Shown here in pieces: positions 6,300 through 12,611 of a stretch of 12,611 bases of DNA. A program made the position numbers and the translations under genes. The notes beneath the pieces are model-generated. The model worked only from the letters and a program-made list of their open reading frames with translations. It was not told the DNA's origin and ran no database searches. Each line of letters starts with the position of its first letter. Position 1 is the stretch's first letter. Source of the stretch: Acidobacteriaceae bacterium. GTDB taxonomy: Bacteria > Acidobacteriota > Terriglobia > Terriglobales > Acidobacteriaceae. Location of the stretch: assembly GCA_030838305.1 (NCBI GenBank), contig JAUTWY010000380.1, positions 1 through 12,611 on the forward strand, given 5' to 3'.

Positions 6300-9200
6300 A
6301 TGAAGTTCACCGATCTCTTTATAAAACGGCCGGTCCTTTCGATCGTAGTCAGTCTGGTGATCGTGATCGCAGGCCTGCAGTCGATCCGCTCGTTGAGTGT
6401 GCGGCAGTACCCGCGCAGCGACATAGCGGTGGTGCAGGTCTCGACGGTTTATGTCGGCGCCAATGCGGACTTGGTCCGCGGCTTCATCACGACGCCGCTC
6501 GAGCGCGTCATCGCCAGCGCTGACGGCATCGACTACATGGAATCATCGAGCGCTCAGGGCCTGAGCACGATCACCGTGCACCTCAAGCTCAACTACGACA
6601 CGAATGCGGCGCTTACGCAGATCCAGGCCAAGCTGGCCCAGGTGCGCAACGATCTACCGCCAGAATCGCAGGCGCCGGTTATCGACCTGCAAACCGCGGA
6701 CACGCAGTTTGCCGCGATGTATCTGGGGTTTTCATCCGCCAGCCTCGATCAGAACCAGATCACTGACTACCTGACTAGAGTCGTGCAGCCCAAGCTGAGC
6801 GCGATCAGCGGTGTGCAGCGCGCCGACATTCTCGGGGACCGCACCTTCGCCATGCGAATCTGGCTCAAGCCGGACAAAATGGCGGCACTCGGCATTTCCG
6901 CCTCCGCGGTACGCGACGCGTTATCCAAGAACAACCATCTTTCCGCACTCGGCGCTACCAAAGGTTCCATGGTGTCGGTGAACTTGATCGCCAACACCGA
7001 TCTGCGCACCGCGGACGAATTCCGCCAGTTGGTGGTCAAACAGGATAAGGGAGTCGTCGTCCGCCTGGGCGAGATTGCCGACGTGGTCCTTGGCGCTCAG
7101 AACTATGAACAGGACGTCCGTTTCAACGGCGAGACCGCGACGTTCATGGGCATCTGGGTTCTCCCCACGGCCAACTCACTCGAGGTCATCAAGAAAGTCC
7201 GTGCCGCAATACCGGAAATCCAGGCGCAGTTGCCTCCTGGAATGAAGGCTGGTATTCCGTATGACTCGACCGCCTACATTCAAGACGCGATTAACGAAGT
7301 GCTGACAACGCTCACCGAAACGCTGCTGATCGTTGTCGTTGTCATTTTCCTTTTCTTGGGATCGTTCCGCTCGGTTCTGATTCCGGTCGTTGCTATCCCG
7401 ATTTCCCTGATCGGCGCCGTTTTTCTCATGCTGCTGTTCGGCTTCACCATTAACCTTCTTACCCTGTTAGCGATTGTGCTCTCCGTCGGCTTAGTGGTCG
7501 ATGACGCGATTGTGATCGTCGAAAACGTCGAGCGCCATCTTCATCTGGGTAAGACGCCTTATCAGGCGGCCATTGATGCGGCCCGCGAATTGGTCGGCCC
7601 GATCATCGCCATGACCATCACTCTTGCCGCTGTTTATGCGCCGGTTGGCATTCAAGGCGGACTGACGGGCGCTCTGTTCCGGGAGTTTGCATTTACTCTC
7701 GCGGGTGCTGTCATCGTTTCCGGCGTAGTGGCGCTAACGCTTTCTCCCATGATGGGTTCGAAGCTGTTGCGTGCCGGAGACAGCGAACGCGGCTTCGCGG
7801 GAATCGTCAATCGCACGTTCGAGAGGATTCGCGGTCTTTATGGACGCACGCTCGCCAGCACGCTTCAGTATCGGCCTGTGGTCTTCGTACTTTGGGCAAT
7901 TGTTGTCCTGTTGATCGTGCCTTTCTACATGTTCTCGCAGCGCGAATTGGCGCCAGCCGAGGATCAGGGAGTCGTCTTTGGAGTGATCCAGAGTTCCGCG
8001 AACTCTACGATCGATCAGACCAACCTGTTCACGTCTGAAGTTTATGACGTCTATCGCGCCTTCCCCGAGAGCGACAGCATCTTTCAGATCACATCACCCA
8101 GCGGCGGCTTTGGCGGGATGGTAACCAAGCCTTGGAGCCAACGGAAAAAGACGGCGCAGCAGTTGCTCGTTGAATCTGTTGGACCGCTGTCAAAGATTCC
8201 TGGCATCCGCGTGATTCCACTTACGCCGCCGCCGTTGCCCGGAGGCGGAAACTTCCCGGTTGAGTTTGTGATTACTTCGGCGATGGAGCCGCGACAGCTC
8301 GACGTCTTTGCCAAACAGCTCGTGGGCAAGGCATTCCAGAGCGGCCTGTTCATTTTCGCCGACTCCGACTTGAAGTTCGACCAGCCGCAAGCCGAGGTCA
8401 TGTTCGACCGCGACAAGCTTCGCTCCCAGGGAGTGGACCTGACTCAAGCCGGTCAGGATCTTTCCACCATGCTGGGCGGCGATTACGTAAATCGGTTCAG
8501 CATCCAGGGCCGCAGCTACAAAGTCATTCCGCAGATCAAGCGGGCGGAGCGTCTGACGCCCGATCAGCTCGGACAAATCTACGTCAAAGGATCCGACAAC
8601 AAACTGGTCCGGCTCTCCACGTTCGCGACATTGAAGACCACAACCGAGCCGCGCGAGTTGAAAAAATTCCAGCAGCTCAACGCCGTCACCATTCAGGGAG
8701 TGATCCCTCCGAATGTGCCGCTCGACAAAGCGCTGGGTTTTCTCGAGGACCAGGCCAAGACCATCCTGCCGCAGGGCTTCACCGTGGACTACTCCGGCGA
8801 ATCGCGCCAGCTTCGCGTTGAAGGCAGCAAGTTCCTCGGAACGTTCTTGTTGTCGGCGATCCTGATCTACCTTGTCCTCGCTGCGCAGTTTGAAAGCTTC
8901 CGCGATCCCTTCATTATTCTGGTAGGCTCGGTGCCTCTCGCTATTTCAGGCGCGTTGCTGTTTTCGTTCCTCGGCCTGACGACGCTCAACATATACAGCC
9001 AGGTCGGACTGATTACATTGGTCGGGCTGGTTTCAAAGAACGGCATCCTGATCGTTGAGTTTGCCAACCATCTCCAGGAAACGGGAAAGAGCAAGCTGGC
9101 TGCGGTGATCGGAGCGGCCGAAACGCGGTTGCGACCGATTCTGATGACGACCGCCGCCACAGTCATGGGCCACTTTCCGCTGGTATTCGCCACCGGCCCT

Positions 9201-9383
9201 GGCGCCGGAGCCCGCAACAGCATCGGCATTATGCTGGTGAGCGGAATGATCATCGGGACAGCATTCACGTTGTTCGTCGTGCCCTCGATCTACATGCTGG
9301 TAGCGACGACACATTCGCATGCTTCCGATGACCTCACCGCGCTGCAGCCGGAGGTTGGCCAGGAGACGGAAGCGATAGCCTAG
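6300..9383 (+). CDS. RND multidrug efflux pump, HAE1 family (AcrB/MexW-like)
   Basis: This proton-driven inner-membrane transporter exports hydrophobic compounds through the adaptor and an outer-membrane channel. At 1027 aa it is full length. The start MKFTDLFIKRPVLS is typical of MexW-like members, with TM1 at about 12-30. The first large periplasmic domain follows, then a block of membrane helices from about 340. The proton relay is intact: the Asp pair D401-D402 in TM4 (VGLVVDDAIVIVENVERH) and K913 in TM10 (VGLVSKNGILIVEF). The second periplasmic domain lies at about 560-850. The last helices end near residue 1005 (FVVPSIYMLVAT), followed by a short acidic tail. AAGGA (6288-6292) precedes the ATG by 7 nt. 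It is in one operon with the adaptor and divergent from a TetR gene. No outer-membrane factor gene follows, unlike three-gene mexAB-oprM operons. Confidence 0.95.
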   Translation: MKFTDLFIKRPVLSIVVSLVIVIAGLQSIRSLSVRQYPRSDIAVVQVSTVYVGANADLVRGFITTPLERVIASADGIDYMESSSAQGLSTITVHLKLNYDTNAALTQIQAKLAQVRNDLPPESQAPVIDLQTADTQFAAMYLGFSSASLDQNQITDYLTRVVQPKLSAISGVQRADILGDRTFAMRIWLKPDKMAALGISASAVRDALSKNNHLSALGATKGSMVSVNLIANTDLRTADEFRQLVVKQDKGVVVRLGEIADVVLGAQNYEQDVRFNGETATFMGIWVLPTANSLEVIKKVRAAIPEIQAQLPPGMKAGIPYDSTAYIQDAINEVLTTLTETLLIVVVVIFLFLGSFRSVLIPVVAIPISLIGAVFLMLLFGFTINLLTLLAIVLSVGLVVDDAIVIVENVERHLHLGKTPYQAAIDAARELVGPIIAMTITLAAVYAPVGIQGGLTGALFREFAFTLAGAVIVSGVVALTLSPMMGSKLLRAGDSERGFAGIVNRTFERIRGLYGRTLASTLQYRPVVFVLWAIVVLLIVPFYMFSQRELAPAEDQGVVFGVIQSSANSTIDQTNLFTSEVYDVYRAFPESDSIFQITSPSGGFGGMVTKPWSQRKKTAQQLLVESVGPLSKIPGIRVIPLTPPPLPGGGNFPVEFVITSAMEPRQLDVFAKQLVGKAFQSGLFIFADSDLKFDQPQAEVMFDRDKLRSQGVDLTQAGQDLSTMLGGDYVNRFSIQGRSYKVIPQIKRAERLTPDQLGQIYVKGSDNKLVRLSTFATLKTTTEPRELKKFQQLNAVTIQGVIPPNVPLDKALGFLEDQAKTILPQGFTVDYSGESRQLRVEGSKFLGTFLLSAILIYLVLAAQFESFRDPFIILVGSVPLAISGALLFSFLGLTTLNIYSQVGLITLVGLVSKNGILIVEFANHLQETGKSKLAAVIGAAETRLRPILMTTAATVMGHFPLVFATGPGAGARNSIGIMLVSGMIIGTAFTLFVVPSIYMLVATTHSHASDDLTALQPEVGQETEAIA

Positions 9384-9402
9384 CCTTCATGCTGCCGTGA
9401 CT

Positions 9403-9429
9403 CAGCCCGAAGCGCGACCCGCTGGGCTG
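9403..9429 (+). terminator. Terminator-like hairpin after the efflux operon
   Basis: CAGCCC (9403-9408) pairs with GGGCTG (9424-9429), and AGCG (9411-9414) pairs with CGCT (9420-9423). This gives a 10-bp GC-rich stem with a 2-nt bulge and 5-nt loop, 20 nt past the pump stop codon. No T-run follows, so intrinsic termination is uncertain. Confidence 0.4.
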
Positions 9430-9774
9430 TGTGGATTCCTCGCGAGAATAAAGTTTGCTGCGACCTTGCCGGAGCGGCCAACCGTTTGGACCGCTGCGCA
9501 AAAACTCGCCCCACACCCCCGGTTTACAATCTTTCCAGGCCAAACAATCTGTCCCCAGTTTCTTTGTCTCACACCAAGGGTGCAGTTCACGGGACGTTCA
9601 CCATTTCCATCGAGACCCCAGCGGCTAAAGCCGTTCTGGTTTGGCTCTCCATCGCAGCGCTGAAAGCGTTGCGCCACCCAAAAGCGGATTTATTCGCTTC
9701 GTTTCCCGGCCACGGGGCTGCGCTCAGGGCTAGAGTGTACTACTGCGAAGACATGTGAACCCCCCGTAAAATCC
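9430..9774. other. Intergenic region with small repeat stems, no supported gene
   Basis: Overlapping open frames on both strands are present here (for example 9397-9663 + and 9402-9677 -), but none has a Shine-Dalgarno, a recognisable product or natural composition. The stretch 9590-9720 instead carries a row of short inverted repeats, described separately. The rest shows nothing I can name. Confidence 0.5.
9621..9699. repeat. Cluster of three short hairpins (repeat-like)
   Basis: CGGCT-AA-AGCCG lies at 9622-9633. CGCAGCGC (9653-9660) pairs with GCGTTGCG (9666-9673) with one G-T pair and a TGAAA loop. AAGCG (9682-9686) pairs with CGCTT (9695-9699), extendable inward to AGCGGAT/ATTCGCT. The 'GCGGCTAAAGCCG' and 'GCTGAAAGCG' phrases resemble intergenic repeats I recall from Acidobacteriota. 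No second copy of the cluster is present in the window. Confidence 0.4.
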
Positions 9775-10092
9775 CTAACCTGCCACCGGCTGTTGTGACG
9801 CGAGCAGTGGCTTCAGTTCCGGCTCGCTCGGAACGAGGATCCAGGCGAGCAGGTAGGTGACGATGCCGGGACAAACTCCGGTGGCGAGCGTGAGGAAGAT
9901 GCAGAGAATGCGCACGAGCGTGACGTCAAGATCGAAATACTGAGCCAGCCCGGCACAGACGCCCGCGATCTTTCTGTCGAAGCGGGAGCGTGTCAGTCGA
10001 TTCGGCGTGGGGACAAGTCCCACGACGGTGCCGCAGTAGGAGCAGAAGCGACCGTCCTCAGCGATGGCCTTGCCGCAAGCGTTGCAGTACAT
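9775..10092 (-). CDS. Zinc-ribbon and PspC-domain membrane protein
   Basis: This 105-residue protein has two parts. An N-terminal zinc ribbon, MYCNACGKAIAEDGRFCSYC, places Cys at 3, 6, 17 and 20 as two C-x2-C knuckles. A PspC domain follows from about residue 30: NRLTRSRFDRKIAGVCAGLA, then QYFDLDVTLVRILCIFLTLA and a hydrophobic helix (TYLLAWILVPSEPE). PspC domains are known from the phage-shock membrane-stress response; the zinc-ribbon plus PspC form is widespread, and its role is not settled. No pspA or pspF homologue is nearby. The start is ATG 10092 because AAGGAGG (minus strand, 10106-10100) lies 7 nt upstream and the first Cys follows directly. A longer reading from 10245 would add a proline/arginine-rich leader that crosses the hairpin pair at 10192-10239. 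It is transcribed divergently from ilvC. Confidence 0.85.
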   Translation of the reverse strand: MYCNACGKAIAEDGRFCSYCGTVVGLVPTPNRLTRSRFDRKIAGVCAGLAQYFDLDVTLVRILCIFLTLATGVCPGIVTYLLAWILVPSEPELKPLLASQQPVAG

Positions 10093-10099
10093 GGGTGGG

Positions 10100-10106
10100 C
10101 CTCCTT
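10100..10106 (-). promoter_or_regulatory. Ribosome binding site that fixes the PspC-protein start
   Basis: The minus strand carries a perfect AAGGAGG 7 nt before ATG 10092. It decides against a start at 10245. Confidence 0.75.
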
Positions 10107-10191
10107 GATTAGGGATACGAGGACTGCGGGGAGAATGTTCCTCAGGCGGTATACCGGGCGGTCTTCGTCGTACTTTGAGGTGCGATCCGCC

Positions 10192-10239
10192 GCGGCCCGA
10201 TACCCCTGGGCCGCCGGACAGCCGAGGGCGCGGCTGTCC
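10192..10239. repeat. Pair of strong adjacent hairpins (REP-like element)
   Basis: GCGGCCC (10192-10198) pairs perfectly with GGGCCGC (10208-10214). One base later GGACAGCCG (10216-10224) pairs perfectly with CGGCTGTCC (10231-10239). The second stem is the same sequence as the one at 3683-3701, and both copies are followed by CC-x-CATG. It lies between the divergent PspC-protein and ilvC genes, outside the ilvC promoter. Confidence 0.65.
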
Positions 10240-10313
10240 CCACATGAATCGTGCTGGTCTGTAAGTATTTTCGCATCCCCAACGTGTTCATCATTCACGA
10301 AGAAACTTCTTTC

Positions 10314-10342
10314 TTGACAGCGCAATTGGCCTTCGGTAACAT
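10314..10342 (+). promoter_or_regulatory. Strong sigma70-type promoter for ilvC
   Basis: A perfect TTGACA (10314-10319), a 17-nt spacer and TAACAT (10337-10342, 4 of 6) are present. Transcription would begin near 10349, leaving a leader of about 97 nt before the GTG start. Confidence 0.7.
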
Positions 10343-10352
10343 CATTGTACCG

Positions 10353-10366
10353 ACCGACCGGTCGGT
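10353..10366. promoter_or_regulatory. TetR-type operator at the ilvC transcription start
   Basis: ACCGACCGGTCGGT is a perfect 14-bp palindrome, preceded by another ACCG unit (10349-10352). It covers about +5 to +18 of the predicted transcript, where a bound repressor would block the polymerase. The pattern is like operators known for TetR-family regulators. I recall a close consensus for the Thermus regulator PfmR of fatty-acid and phenylacetate genes, but this needs checking. A 12 of 14 match lies at 2776-2789. Confidence 0.7.
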
Positions 10367-10432
10367 TTGCTGTTTTGCGACAGGGTATTAGCGCTTCCAA
10401 CCGCGGTGGGCGAAGGTGCCCGCCCCACAAAC

Positions 10433-10439
10433 AAAGGAG
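10433..10439 (+). promoter_or_regulatory. Ribosome binding site that fixes the ilvC GTG start
   Basis: AAAGGAG ends 6 nt before GTG 10446. The upstream in-frame GTG 10416 has no such site. Confidence 0.7.
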
Positions 10440-10445
10440 CAGCCA

Positions 10446-11498
10446 GTGGCCACAATTTTCTATGAGCATGACGCCAACCCGAACGCCCTGAAGGGCAAGA
10501 CCATCGCCATCCTGGGCTACGGGAGCCAGGGACATGCGCAAGCGCAGAATTTGCGCGATAGCGGCTACAAGGTCATCGTCGGCCTCGAGCCAAACCGTCC
10601 GAGCGCGCAACAGGCTCGCGCCGACGGCATGGTGGTGGTGGCTCCGGATGAGGCTGCGAAGCGCGCGGACTGGATCCATATGCTCACGCCCGATGAGACG
10701 CAGGCGGCGGTTTACGAGCAATACGTCAAGCCGTTTCTGCATCCGGGAAAAATTCTCGGCTTCTCGCACGGGTTCAGCGTTCACTTCAAGACGATTGTTC
10801 CTCCAGCCGATGTGGATGTCGTGATGATTGCGCCCAAATCGCCCGGACATCTGTTGCGACGGGTTTACGCTGAAGGGCGCGGCGTGCCGTCCCTGATTGC
10901 GATTCAACAGGACGCGAGCAAGCGGGCGCACGAGTATGCGCTGGCTTATGCGCATGGCATTGGCTCCACTCGCGCCGGGGTGCTGCAGACCACGTTCAAG
11001 GAAGAAACCGAGAGCGATCTTTTCGGCGAGCAGGCGGTGCTGTGCGGAGGGTTGACGTCTCTGATCAAGAAGGGATTCGAGACACTGGTCGAGGCCGGTT
11101 ACGCGCCGGAGATTGCTTACTTCGAATGCCTGCACGAGATGAAGCTGATCGTTGACCTGATCTACGAAGGCGGGCTTTCGCGCATGCGTTACTCGATTTC
11201 GAACACCGCCGAGTATGGCGACCTGACGCGCGGCGAGAAGGTTGTTGGCGATGCCACACGGGCCGCGATGAAGAAGACTCTTTCCGACATTCAGGATGGA
11301 ACTTTCGCTCGTGAGTGGATTAAGGAAAATAAAGATGGCGGCTATCACTTCAACGATCTGCGGCAAAAAGAGCAGCAACATCCGATCGAGATTGTGGGCG
11401 CGCAGTTGCGCGGGATGATGAGCTGGTTGCCTGGCCGGGACGCGAAGAAACCAGCGGAGGCGAAGAAGCCCGAGCCGGAGCAGGTTGTGAATGCTTAA
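10446..11498 (+). CDS. ilvC: Ketol-acid reductoisomerase, class I
   Basis: This enzyme converts 2-acetolactate or acetohydroxybutyrate to the dihydroxy acid in valine, isoleucine and leucine synthesis, using Mg2+ and a reduced nicotinamide. The protein has 350 aa from GTG 10446 (MATIFYEHDAN). The Rossmann loop is LGYGSQGHAQAQNLRDSG (23-40). Active-site residues are all visible: H108 (FSHGF), K131 (APKSPGH), D191 and E195 (DLFGEQ), E227 and E231 (ECLHE), S252 (YSISNTAEYGD). Length to about residue 330 fits class I; residues 331-350 are an extra Lys/Pro/Glu tail. The loop after beta-2 reads GLEPNRPS (46-53) where NADPH enzymes usually show Arg and Ser (as in GLRPGS), so NADH use is possible. 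The motif KSPGH replaces the more common KGPGH. The last 8 nt overlap the acetolactate synthase gene. Confidence 0.95.
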   Translation: MATIFYEHDANPNALKGKTIAILGYGSQGHAQAQNLRDSGYKVIVGLEPNRPSAQQARADGMVVVAPDEAAKRADWIHMLTPDETQAAVYEQYVKPFLHPGKILGFSHGFSVHFKTIVPPADVDVVMIAPKSPGHLLRRVYAEGRGVPSLIAIQQDASKRAHEYALAYAHGIGSTRAGVLQTTFKEETESDLFGEQAVLCGGLTSLIKKGFETLVEAGYAPEIAYFECLHEMKLIVDLIYEGGLSRMRYSISNTAEYGDLTRGEKVVGDATRAAMKKTLSDIQDGTFAREWIKENKDGGYHFNDLRQKEQQHPIEIVGAQLRGMMSWLPGRDAKKPAEAKKPEPEQVVNA

Positions 11499-12611
11499 GG
11501 GAGCTGACATCGTTCTGCAGTGCATTCGTGCTGAGGGGGTAGACCTGGTATTCGGTTATCCCGGCGGGGCGATCATGCCGTTGTACGACGCGCTTGAGGG
11601 CAGCGGCGTGCGGCATGTGCTGACGCGGCACGAGCAGGGCGCAGTTTTTGCGGCGGAAGGTTTTGCTCGGGTCACGGGAAAAGTTGGCGTCGCCATGGCG
11701 ACGAGTGGTCCGGGCGCGACAAATCTGGTCACCGGCATCGCCGATGCGAAAATGGATTCAGTGCCTCTGGTTTGCATCACGGGACAGGTGCGCACTGCGA
11801 TGATCGGCACCGATGCGTTTCAGGAGACGGACGTCTTTGGCGTGACACTTTCGCTCACGAAATGGAGCCGGCTGGTCCGCACGATCGACGAAATCCCCGA
11901 AGTGATTGCCGAAGGATTTCATTGGGCGCGTAGTGGACGACCGGGGCCGGTGGTCATCGACATTCCCACCGACATATTAAAGGCCAAGAAAGAATTCTCC
12001 GGGCCGGTGAAATTTACGCCTCACGCGCGAACCGCCGATGGGAAGGCGGAAGGCGCATTCAGCGACACGATGGTGGCCTTGCTGCAGCAGGCTTCGAGGC
12101 CGGTGGCGCTGGTGGGCGCGGGCGCCAAGCTTTCCGGAGCTGTACCGCAACTTCGTCAACTTCTCGATGATTTGAATATTCCGACGTTCGCGACAGTTCA
12201 CGGATTGGGCGCGGTTCCACCGCAATCGCCGTACTACCTCGGCATGGTGGGCATGCACGGGACGCGGGCCGCCAACACGGCTCTGCACGAGACTGATCTG
12301 CTGCTGGTTTTTGGAGCGCGGCTGGATGATCGCGTGACTGGAGATCCAACGCGCTTCGCGCCTCATGCCAAGATCGTCCACTTTGAAATTGATCCGGCGC
12401 AGCTTGATCGCGTGCGCGCGTGTGAATTGCCGGTGATTGGAAATCTGGCAGATACAATTCCCGTGTTCCATGCCGAGTTACGCCACGCTTCCCTGCCCGA
12501 CTGGAGCTGCTGGCGTGCGGTAGCTTGTGGAGCCGAACGTGCTGAGCTTGATCCGCGCGGGCTGGCGCAACCGACGATTCGTTTTCTCGATGAGCTTTTC
12601 AGCCGCCTTCC
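11491..12611 (+). CDS. ilvB: Acetolactate synthase large (catalytic) subunit, partial at right edge
   Basis: This thiamine-diphosphate enzyme joins two pyruvates, or pyruvate and 2-oxobutyrate, to make the substrate of ilvC. The frame from ATG 11491 stays open to the window end (373 codons), where the usual length is about 560-600. Visible marks are FGYPGGAIMPLYDAL (21-35), the catalytic Glu E48 in TRHEQGAVFAAEGFAR, TSGPGATN (71-78), GTDAFQETD (106-114), PGPVVIDIPTD (152-162), and FGARLDDRVTGD (274-285) in the FAD-binding middle domain. The C-terminal domain with the GDG...N thiamine-diphosphate motif is missing because the window stops. GGAG (11477-11480) is 10 nt upstream. The gene starts 8 nt before the ilvC stop, so it is almost certainly co-transcribed and coupled. 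The symbol ilvB is used in the general sense; ilvI or ilvG cannot be excluded. Confidence 0.93.
   Translation, partial: MLKGADIVLQCIRAEGVDLVFGYPGGAIMPLYDALEGSGVRHVLTRHEQGAVFAAEGFARVTGKVGVAMATSGPGATNLVTGIADAKMDSVPLVCITGQVRTAMIGTDAFQETDVFGVTLSLTKWSRLVRTIDEIPEVIAEGFHWARSGRPGPVVIDIPTDILKAKKEFSGPVKFTPHARTADGKAEGAFSDTMVALLQQASRPVALVGAGAKLSGAVPQLRQLLDDLNIPTFATVHGLGAVPPQSPYYLGMVGMHGTRAANTALHETDLLLVFGARLDDRVTGDPTRFAPHAKIVHFEIDPAQLDRVRACELPVIGNLADTIPVFHAELRHASLPDWSCWRAVACGAERAELDPRGLAQPTIRFLDELFSRL

Noticed and set aside
9397..9758. Three overlapping open frames on both strands after the efflux operon
   Set aside because: They read through the hairpin and the repeat stems, have no start signals and give no recognisable protein.
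10147..10156. CGGTATACCG palindrome upstream of the PspC-protein gene
   Set aside because: Only 10 bp, does not extend, and no good promoter pair is seen around it.
10349..10445. Attenuator or leader peptide for the ilvC operon
   Set aside because: The ~97-nt leader has no small frame rich in Ile, Val or Leu codons and no clear terminator/antiterminator pair with a T-run. No T-box features were seen either.
9993..11525. Minus-strand open frame of 510 codons opposite ilvC
   Set aside because: It covers all of ilvC, whose catalytic residues are intact on the plus strand, and also crosses the ilvC promoter and operator. It encodes nothing recognisable.

Overview
The window is a stretch of bacterial chromosome, moderately GC-rich by eye, with ordinary housekeeping and accessory genes. 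It has no phage, IS or CRISPR signature. Protein styles and, more tellingly, the intergenic repeats suggest an Acidobacteriota (Terriglobia-like) genome. Those repeats include a GGACAGCCG/CGGCTGTCC hairpin seen twice, an AGCGGCTAAAGCCG-type stem, and a 'TGTCATCCCG...GGACCTGC' type element. This assignment is from memory of such genomes and is not proven by the sequence.

Left part (1-2771, + strand): a mostly empty leader, then a two-gene unit overlapping by 4 nt. It encodes an exported YncE/YVTN-type beta-propeller and an exported zinc-dependent phospholipase C-like protein with all eight expected metal ligands. Next (2894-3661, +) is a ferredoxin-NADP reductase-type flavoprotein behind a good sigma70 promoter. 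A TetR-type operator abuts the -35 box of that promoter. Convergent to it (4663 to 3726, - strand) is a TetR-family regulator overlapping by 4 nt (GTGA) with a small one-domain cupin. The cupin's true start is a GTG inside the regulator's stop codon.

Middle (4664-9383): a 480-nt divergent intergenic region with a promoter for the TetR gene, a dispersed-repeat-like element and a strong hairpin. It leads to an RND efflux pair: a membrane fusion protein (5145) and an HAE1-type inner-membrane pump (6300). No outer-membrane channel gene follows, so the pump presumably borrows a TolC/OprM-like partner from elsewhere. About 390 nt without a credible gene follow, carrying a terminator-like hairpin and small repeat stems.

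Right part (9775-12611): a small zinc-ribbon/PspC membrane protein on the - strand, then, divergently, the branched-chain amino acid genes ilvC (ketol-acid reductoisomerase) and the acetolactate synthase large subunit. These two overlap by 8 nt, and the second runs off the right edge. The ilvC promoter is TTGACA-17-TAACAT, with a perfect 14-bp palindrome just downstream of the predicted transcription start. That palindrome matches the site in front of the FNR gene at 12 of 14 positions, so one TetR-family regulator may link redox supply and branched-chain amino acid synthesis. This shared operator, together with an ilvC cofactor loop carrying Glu where NADPH enzymes usually carry Arg, is the most interesting signal in the window. 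I saw no clearly new multi-gene system.
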